Assembly (NCBI GenBank): GCA_037039925.1
Contig: JAXRKP010000035.1
Span: forward strand, 117,501 to 181,500
Length of the DNA stretch: 64,000 nucleotides
Reading direction: 5' to 3'
Source: Doris montereyensis
Lineage: Eukaryota; Mollusca; Gastropoda; Nudibranchia; Dorididae
In this document: positions 29,612 through 64,000 of the stretch, one piece after another
Layout: each line of letters opens with the position of its first letter
Numbering within the stretch: the first letter of the stretch is position 1
Translations under genes and position numbers: made by a program
The notes under the pieces: generated by a model
Seen by the model: the letters and a program-made list of their open reading frames with translations, nothing else
Told to the model about the DNA's origin: nothing
Databases searched by the model: none

Positions 29612-31000
29612 ATGGAAGAACTTCAAACAGCTATAAGAAAAGTGAAATTAGGAAAAGCACCAGGAGCAGATCAAGTTTATCCAGAAATGATTAAAAACCA
29701 AGGAAAAGAGGCGGACAAACTACTATATGCAATATGTCAACATGTATGGAAGTCCAAACAGGTGCCTGACGACTGGAATAAGAGAACGGTAGTGCCAATA
29801 CATAAAAAAGGATCAACGATGGAATGCTCAAACAATAGAAGGATATCACTACTCAGCGTACCAGGAAAAGTGTATGCCAGGATTCTGCAAATGAGACTAA
29901 GGAAAAGAGTAGAGGATCAGATTGAAGAGCATCAGAGCGGCTTTAGACCAGGAAGAAGTGTACAAGACCCCATATTTACAATTAGACAAATAATAGAAAA
30001 ATTCCTTGAGAGAAACATTGACTTGCACCTGTGTTTTATTGACTTAGAAAAGGCATTTGACACTGTGAGGAGGCACGAACTATGGCATTCTTTAATAGAA
30101 CACAACGTAGAGCAAAATTTAATAGAAGCCATTAAAAGTTTTTACAATAAACCAACATGTGCAGTGAGAATAGCTGGAACTGTATCTGAAGAATTTGATG
30201 ATATAGGATTAAGACAAGGTTGTATCCTAAGTCCTCTTTTGATAATCCCATTTATGGACTCAGTCGCAAAAGTATCCTTAAACATGAAGAAAATGAATGT
30301 AGGTATGTGGAAGCTCAAACCAGTAAATGTATCAATGCTTTCATTTGCTGATGATTTAGTTCTGTTTGGGAAATCAGAAAGGGACCTCCAGTCAAATGTC
30401 AACATAATGAATAATGAATTAAATAAAAGAGGAATGAGAGTAAATGCAAAGAAAACCAAAACAATGCTAGTAACTAGTAAAGCTAAAACACAAAATCTTA
30501 AATTAGGCAGGGAGAATTTAGAACAAGTTCAAAGCTTCAATTACTTAGGAGTAATGAATAACTCTGATAGAAAACTAAGAGAAGAAATCAGCCAGAGAAT
30601 CCAAAAGAGAAGTGCAATATATAACCATCTGGGAAAGGCATTTGTAGGTAAACAAAAATTGTCAACAAAAACAAAAATGGCAGTATACAACCCAGTTTAT
30701 TGTTCTTCTCTCCTCTATGGCAGTGAAACCTGGACCTTAGACAGTAGGGAATACAGTAGAGTGCAGGCAGCCGAAATGAAATATCTAAGAAGAGTAGTAA
30801 GGAAAACTAAAAGAGACAAAATCAGAAACACAACTATAAGAGATCAAACCAAAGCAGATAGCATAAAAACTAAGATAGAAACAAATCAACTGAGATGGTT
30901 TGAGCATGTTAACGGAATGAATGACGATAGAATAGCTAAATCAGTATACAGTGCTAAAACTCAAAGTAAAAGCCCAAAAGGCAGACCTCGGAGAAAGTGA
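29612..31000 (+). pseudogene. RTE reverse transcriptase, 462-residue open frame
   Basis: Motifs in order: GKAPGADQVYPEMIK near residue 14, VVPIHKKGS near 65, HQSGFRPGRSVQDPIFTIRQ near 110, FIDLEKAFDTV near 142 (motif A Asp), LRQGCILSPLL near 201 (motif B), LSFADDLVLFG near 245 (motif C), and the RTE-style C-terminus LRWFEHVNGMNDDRI. The stop after GRPRRK replaces a Trp codon (TGG to TGA) present in the 58-kb copy, costing about 30 residues. The longest intact mobile ORF in the window. Confidence 0.85.
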
Positions 31001-31159
31001 GAAGAAGATATAAAAGAGGCATTAACGCAAAGAAATTTAACTTTCACGGAAGGAAACAGAAAATGTCAGGACAGGGCATCCTGGAGAAAGATCATTTCGG
31101 GCATCTAAAACCCATACACCAAAAGGTAGAATGGGAACTGATAAAGAAAGAATGAAAGA

Positions 31160-32040
31160 ATGTGCCAATGCCTTGACGCAGATGGAAATCTTGTGGTGCA
31201 CTAGTGTCCGGTCAAGACAGTAGTTGTTTTGTAGTGTGTTGGTGCCATTTGATTGAAGGTTGGAAGCTGGTAATGAGTCAATGCCTTGGTTAGGTCGAGG
31301 CCGTTGTTTTGTAACGTGTTGGTGCCAACGTGATGAAGGTCGGAACCTGGTAATGAGTAATTGTCTTGATGCAGATTGACATCTGGTGACGTGCTGGTGG
31401 CAGGTTGTTGATTATTCACTGGTGACAGGTTGATGTTGTGAAGCTGTAGAATTGCAGTATATGTTGCAGAAACGCTGAATACATTTTCAAGTTCGTCATA
31501 GTAAAAACCAGATATTGTTATGTCCAAATTGTCTGTGTCCGTTAAGCAAAAAGTAGGCAACCATGTCATCAATGGAAAACATTTATAGATTTAATCTACC
31601 TTGAGCATCTTGTAAAATAAATCTACTTTTGTCACAAATATCACTGGTTGCTGGTTTCAATTTTTATAGCTAAGCCATGCATCTACCATGATTTTTTAAA
31701 ATACAATTCTAATGGGTAAATTAGTTAGCCATTGCAATTAACGTGTAAATTAAACGCCCAATTGTATTGCTGACATGGTGATGATATATGAAAATCTTGA
31801 CGCAAGCACAATCTTAGCTATCTCTTTCATCCATGATATGGGAAAGATCTAGTTTCAAGTCAACAAAAGAATCCCTAGACACATTTCTTCCGTCACGTGT
31901 CATAGATTCAACAATAGCAAACAAAAGAAGTCGTTGGACACCTTGCTACCTGCATGAGAGAAAGAAAGCTAGATACCTTGTCCCTTATTGTGATATGTAA
32001 AGAGACTGGTGAACAGGGCTTGTCAATTATAATAGCCAAT
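31160..32040. other. Intergenic, with a weak internal repeat
   Basis: 31190-31390 holds two diverged copies of a block with TTGTTTTGTA.TGTGTTGGTG followed by GAAGGT.GGAA.CTGGTAATG. The 123-residue minus frame across it is probably fortuitous. The rest is AT-rich and unremarkable. Confidence 0.45.
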
Positions 32041-32049
32041 CCTATCATT

Positions 32050-33060
32050 TCCCGTTTGTCTGACCTGCGTCGTTAGCCGATCATAAAATTATCAAAATAA
32101 AGTCATTTAAACCCGGTAGACCACAAGAAGAACAGGTCACCGACAAGCTTTCATGTGGGTTGGCGCTTTTTAACGAAAGACCATACCGACAGGTAAAGTT
32201 TTCAATTTGCGACAAACCACGCCTGCGTCTTTGTTGTTTTTGTGAGTTTGAGCGTTTTATCAGAACAAGATTCTGTTATGAAAGAGTTGGCGCATGAAGT
32301 TTTTTACAATTTTTTTTTAAAGTCGAAATTTCAAAACAAGATTTTGTCACAGGTGTATTATATTTTGATGCTTCGATTGGTGTAAAAAAATAATAAAAGC
32401 CGAAAATTGTGTGGGTTGGTGCATTTTAACAGAAGGCCGACGGTTTTTAAGATATTTCAGACTTGGTTGCCATAGAAACGGCTGCCATCTTGGATTTTGA
32501 CCCAATTTTCAAAATCTATCTTTTCCGTTAGTTATGAATAAAATCACTCAAAACCTGTGCAGATCGTCTTTACCATTCAATATCTAAAAGAGTGACGTCG
32601 GGTTTTTTAATATATATTTTGAATAAAACATTTTTTTATGAATTTTTGAAAATTATTTTGTGAATGTACAAAAAACGGCATCTTTAATAAAAAAAAAATT
32701 CTCAAAAAGTTAACAATAATCTATATAAAAAATCCCGACGTCATTCTATTAACATTGACAAGATGAATCTGTGTGCCAAATATAATACAAATCGTTCGGT
32801 AAATGACGGAGGAGATCTAATTTTAGTGTGAAAAAACTACATTTCGAGAAAAATGCAAGTAAAAAAATAAAAATAAAATAACACAAAGCAAACGCTTCAG
32901 ACATGTTTCCCTTGTTGTTGCAACCCTTACTCTTTCGATACTCTCTGGCATTGTTACTAATGTAAAGAGGATTATAAATCTAGGTTTAGATGTTGTTGGG
33001 GAAAGAAACGTCAAAATTACCAGTTTTTTGTTTTTTCCTCTATATCCTTCGTCGGTGTCG
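32050..33060 (+). repeat. Family M repeat, copy 1
   Basis: Shares long stretches with 49930-50920: TGTGTGCCAAATATAATACA, CGGTAAATG, GTCTCTGGCATTGTTACTAA-like and GAGGATTATAAATCTAGGTT. Non-coding. An internal duplication (GTGGGTTGG.GC.TTTTAAC) is at 32155 and 32412. Confidence 0.7.
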
Positions 33061-33487
33061 CAAGCAAAGCGCTTGAGTCAAGTTGACCTCGTTTTTCAGA
33101 GAATAAAAAACAACTTCAATAATCTTTGCTGTCTATGGTACTGGCCTAGTGGCTCAGGCATGTGCGACGCATATTGGTATCAATAATATAATAATAAGGC
33201 TAAGGCCTCGTCCTAATGATTATAACATATAACATCTAGATTTAGATCTAGATCTAGTGTTGGAAGACACGCTCAACTTTTGTTTACACAAGAAGAGTCT
33301 TCATCGCTTCTATTTTGTCTGCAGTTTTAGATTTAGATCTAGATCTAGATATATCGATCTAGAGGTCTAACACAGCACGTTATTTGACTTGTGTCTTCCT
33401 CTGTGAGTGTATATTATTTTTAAATGTTATTATTGATTAATTATTGTTTTAGAGTTTTCTTTAATTAAAATATTATTGCATTTGCAA

Positions 33488-33490
<3 letters not shown>

Positions 33491-33530
<40 letters not shown>

Positions 33531-33540
33531 CCCCCCATCC
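33491..33540. repeat. (CT)n microsatellite with C run
   Basis: About 37 bp of CT followed by CCCCCCC. Confidence 0.9.
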
Positions 33541-34096
33541 CCCCAAACTCTATCGAGCATACAATGAGTACGAACTTGGATGGAAAGGATGCTGGCCTAC
33601 TTCGCATATTGTTGTGGATAATTGCCAATTCGTGCTGATATTTAATAACAGGTTTAGTCTCAGACTTGCTAAGTTGCGAGGGGAATATTTTAATTTTAGT
33701 AGAGCTGGAATAGTTCTAGATCTAGAATCTAGATCTATCTATGTATTAGATCTAGATCTATGTTAGTAGAATCTAGATCTAGAAAATCTAGTTATAAAAG
33801 GTTTCCCGTAATTGAAGTACCTATTTCAACTGAAACTGAATGTCCTTATTGTCAGATGTCATATTTATTAAATAAATTATGAAATAAAGGATAATGATTT
33901 GTGATAGATCTAGATCTAGATATAGACCCACACTGTATATTATCGGTGGTGTTCTTCATGTCAATATCATTACCATATATGATCATCTTTGATTTTATTA
34001 AAACATTTAAATCTAGATCTAGATTCTAGATCTAGATTAGATCTAGATCTAGATTAGCATTATGCATTCAAAATATCTAGATCTAGTTATTATGCA

Positions 34097-34415
<319 letters not shown>

Positions 34416-34975
34416 GACTCTATCTGAACTATTCCATCCGTTTGTCTCTCTCATTCTAGATATAGATGTAAATTTGTTTGTCTACCTAGTCATCATCGCC
34501 GGTGAACAATACTTTCAAATTACAACCATGACATGTAAAGGAATGCACCGTTTTGTCTACTTTTCCCACCAAGAAATCTAGATCTAGGCCTAGATATGTG
34601 TGAGTTGGTTGCAAATTGCTACGGATAAAGAATGGCAGCCGTAGGCCTACTGGGGCGTTTTGAGGAAAGAGTGTGATCAGGTCCAGTAATCTGTATAGAA
34701 TCTAAATCTAGATCTAGATCTAGATCTAAATGAACCGAAACAAATATGTGCCAAATACCAAACACAAGTGGATGTCTACACAAGGTGACCTGATGTACAT
34801 GCTAAAGACTCATATATGTAGTAGTAGTAGTAGTAGCAGTGTTCACATGGTATGAGATATAAAAGGAAGCTAGATGTAGCCTACAGCTTGATTCTGCATG
34901 ACTAGAAAAGATGCAGATTAGGATGTAGAAGATGCATGACTAGAATCTAGATCTAGGTTGGAGTAAAAGAAAATA

Positions 34976-35794
34976 CAGTGGGACCTCTCTAATCGGAAAA
35001 TTTTGTTGGATCGTAAAATTGTCCAGATTAGCTGAGTTTCCCGTTTACCTGGGGACCCTCGGTATTTGGTAGAATACAGAATTAAATTAACAATATTTTG
35101 TAGTCACAGGTCCAGTTGATCAAAACAAACATGGCATTCATCCGTGGTGTCACTCACAGTCAAACTTCACTGGACAGTAGACAGAGACAACAAGTAATCA
35201 ACAATGCATGGTGGATCGTTAAATATCCTCGCATGTGCATCCTTGTAATTGACAGGATAAGTGGGCAATGCCCTATTGATGAAGCCTGTGCATAGCTTGT
35301 GTAGTACAGCTTCTCACGGGCGCAAGTTTTGCTGCATTCCTTAGCTTGTTACACACACGATGAAGTTTCCGCAGTATGTCAGTCTCTGTCACCCTCTAAC
35401 TACAGAGGTGTTGGCCTAAGAACCTGCTATATCTGTGCAACATACTTTTCCTTATTAAATTACCCCCTTAAAATACTGCTAGTTCAGCCTGGTTTCCCTT
35501 AGAACCTGGTCTGATTGCAAGGAGAGAGATGAAAATAACAATCCACACACAATTTAAAGTTAACAATTGCCGATAACCTGTGAAATGTTGCAAGTGAATC
35601 ATAGAAAGGTAGGTGCTATGCATTGCATTGATGCACTAGTACTAGATCTAGTAGGTGTTATGAACACAGCACGCCAGACGCCGACTAACAAACATGACAT
35701 AAAATATATGATTGTTTAAATAAAAACACAGGGCCTGTTGGAACCCGGTTGTTTCAGTTTCCTGAGGACAGGGTTCATATGCGGACACCGCACT
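34976..35794. mobile_element. Possible pogo-like MITE
   Basis: The left end starts TA-CAGTGGGACCTCTCTAATC, and the right end, read in reverse, starts TA-CAGTGCGGTGTCCGCATA. Both have TA flanks and a CAGTG terminus as in pogo/Tigger elements, but the arms match poorly beyond that. Interior non-coding. Confidence 0.4.
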
Positions 35795-36080
35795 GTATTG
35801 TTATTGTCATCTTTATTATTGCTGTTAATGTTACCACTCTTTTCTTTGTTACTATAAGATTGTTCCCTTATTGATGGTTAATGTAGACTTTCTTATTTCT
35901 GAACTGTAAGTGTAATATTGTCACCACAACAATATTTATTGTCAAAGAAAAACAGAAAATTTTTTTTTTTTTTTAACTTTTCATTTTTTCAGTCAACCAG
36001 AAAAGGAAAGCTGCACCATGTATTGAAAAATTGCTGCTCTTACCATCAAGGGTACCATCCCCACGATCATCCTAAAGATA

Positions 36081-36116
<36 letters not shown>

Positions 36117-36778
36117 TAATATACATATAAGGTATGCAGATTTTAATATCGACACAGATTCTTTGTAATCGTTGCCTTTCAGACTCTTGATATTAATAAT
36201 TAATTGACAGTCACAAATAAAGTGTCAAAATGTTATTGTGTCTGATGTCATCAACACTCACAACAACGAAAAATAGATTCATGTTATTATATAGAGACAA
36301 ACAGATAAATAGGTGAGTAGTAGGTATTTGAGTAAGTAGATAGGAAAATGGATAGATAAATTGATAGGTAGTTAGATAGATAGATTAATTGATAGATTCA
36401 TAGGTATTTAAATCGAGTGTTAGTAATGTATAGATATTATGTGGTCATACAACAAGAATGTAAGATGAAGGCTATGAAATGGGTTATAAAAGGGTATTGC
36501 TATCATAGACTTACGGTCCTATTTACCACGGTTTGTTCATTAAGATTTAAAATGTATACATTTTATATGATGATTCAAAAATTTCTATGCAAAACCACGA
36601 ATGAAATTCCTACACACCTTCAATCCCCTCTTCCGGAAAGAGGATTATATGTAAATAAATATATTTTATAAGGATAAACGAGATCATCGTTGCACAGTTA
36701 CTGGGTTTGTCAATACTGTGATAACAGGTAACATCTTGTTTTTGCTCCTCTCATTTCCTTCCGTCTTTCTGTTTCTAG
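35795..36778. other. Upstream region of gene 2
   Basis: AT-rich. Holds a (TA)n run at 36086-36116 and degenerate TAGATA repeats at 36330-36400. No promoter motif can be assigned. A noncoding 5' exon must lie here or further left. Confidence 0.4.
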
Positions 36779-63456
<26,678 letters not shown>

Positions 63457-63509
63457 GTGAGTGGCAAAAATACAAATGAAATTTGATATGATATCAATTT
63501 CTTTATTTG

Positions 63510-63930
63510 GGTAGGGGTTGATCATTTATCTACAAGTTTATGGCACAGAAATGTTCATAAGACATACAAATAATTTATTAAAGAATATTTAATCAGTGAA
63601 GATCAGGAGAAAGAATAAAATCTTCGGCGTTGATTTCCCAAATATCGAAAGTGAAAGAATGGCACCAAACAAACTCACCTTATTCTGTGACAGTAGACAG
63701 CCAATCTGGCATCACTGGACTCGTGTAGCTATCGACAGCACACTTGTCAAGTTCATGGTCCCAGAAAAGTAGGCAAGGATGGAAAATTTGGTTGTGTTTA
63801 TCCCTGGAAATCATGTGACTGCAGGAAGTCATTGTTGGCTCGCCAACCTCTCGTTGGCCTTCAAGTCGCACGCTCGTAAGTATTTCTTGGTCAGTGATTT
63901 GTCACGACTCTGCTGAGTGACATAAGAGGC
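63510..63930 (+). repeat. Interspersed repeat shared with 47740-48132
   Basis: Same block order: ACAAGTTTATGGCACA, TTCTGTGACAGTAGACAGCC, CTGGCATCACTGGACTC, GGAAATCATGTGACTGCAGG, CAACCTCTCGTTGGCC. Confidence 0.55.
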
Positions 63931-64000
63931 AAAAGACAAAGTGTTACCTGTCTTTGTGTTACTAAACACGCCTCCGCTTGTAGGAATAGCTGGGTAGAAC

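Larger units (their letters stand above)
27936..31157 (+). mobile_element. RTE-type LINE, copy 1 (near full length)
   Basis: The 5' UTR holds two copies of a 75-bp unit (27948-28095, CAACCTGCTGCCTTGCAGG ... GAGTTAACCCTGACAGAAAA), followed by endonuclease and reverse transcriptase, and a 3' end with GATAAAGAAAGAATGAAAGA. A second copy (57953-61125) shares both ends, which fixes the element boundaries. Frameshifts between 28604 and 29612 and a premature stop at 31000 make it inactive. Confidence 0.85.

Noticed and set aside
31201..31572. 123-residue minus-strand frame
   Set aside because: Overlaps a weak tandem duplication, shows no family motif or splice context.

Overview
The window is eukaryotic nuclear DNA. 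It is AT-rich and intron-rich, and roughly half of it is microsatellites, minisatellites and decayed transposons. Short protein-coding exons are bounded by GT..AG splice sites, and most reading frames elsewhere are meaningless translations of simple repeats. tRNA-headed SINEs, RTE-type LINEs, a CR1/Rex1-like LINE and pogo-like DNA transposon remnants, together with lophotrochozoan-looking cysteine-rich extracellular modules, suggest a marine invertebrate. A mollusc is most likely, but this rests on general character and not on a database match.

Two host genes, both on the + strand, can be assembled from exons. Gene 1 (1196-19823, 5' end outside the window) has eleven exons that join in frame into about 451 residues: a thyroglobulin type-1 domain, two related cysteine-rich blocks separated by an acidic linker, a SEA-like domain with an intact G-S-V-x-V self-cleavage motif, one transmembrane helix, and a 63-residue cytoplasmic tail rich in tyrosine motifs. 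It reads as an EpCAM/mucin-like cell-surface receptor or adhesion protein. Its 3' UTR runs to a poly(A) signal near 21711.

Gene 2 (36779 to beyond the right end) starts with a signal-peptide exon. It is then built from a repeating three-exon module (A, phase 1-0; B, phase 0-2; C, phase 2-1) encoding a domain of about 115 residues that I do not recognise. Two complete modules and the first two exons of a third are visible, with a WAP-like (four-disulfide-core) exon between modules 2 and 3. Because the triplet is phase-symmetric it can be duplicated without breaking the frame. Module 1 exon C and the WAP exon each need small indel corrections at homopolymers, so assembly error or early decay must be considered there.

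Layout: 1-21.7 kb gene 1, with a 28-bp minisatellite (1.9-4.5 kb), a CR1/Rex1-like LINE (8.3-10.8 kb), 61-bp and 37-bp minisatellites (13.5-15.8 kb) and tetranucleotide arrays; 21.7-36.8 kb intergenic, with a 46-bp minisatellite, a GAA/TTC array, a pogo-like transposase remnant, a 64-bp array, a near-complete RTE LINE (27.9-31.2 kb) and a tract of palindromic TAGATC repeats; 36.8-64 kb gene 2, whose introns hold a second Rex1-like LINE inserted in a palindromic 31-bp satellite, a 2.4-kb 25-bp minisatellite, two more RTE copies, several SINEs, fold-back elements with a tRNA-like core and a perfect 27-bp-arm hairpin.

The most novel items are the gene 1 architecture, the tri-exon module of gene 2, the fold-back element carrying a tRNA-like core, and several minisatellites that appear to have grown out of identifiable sequence (a SINE interior, an exon/intron junction).
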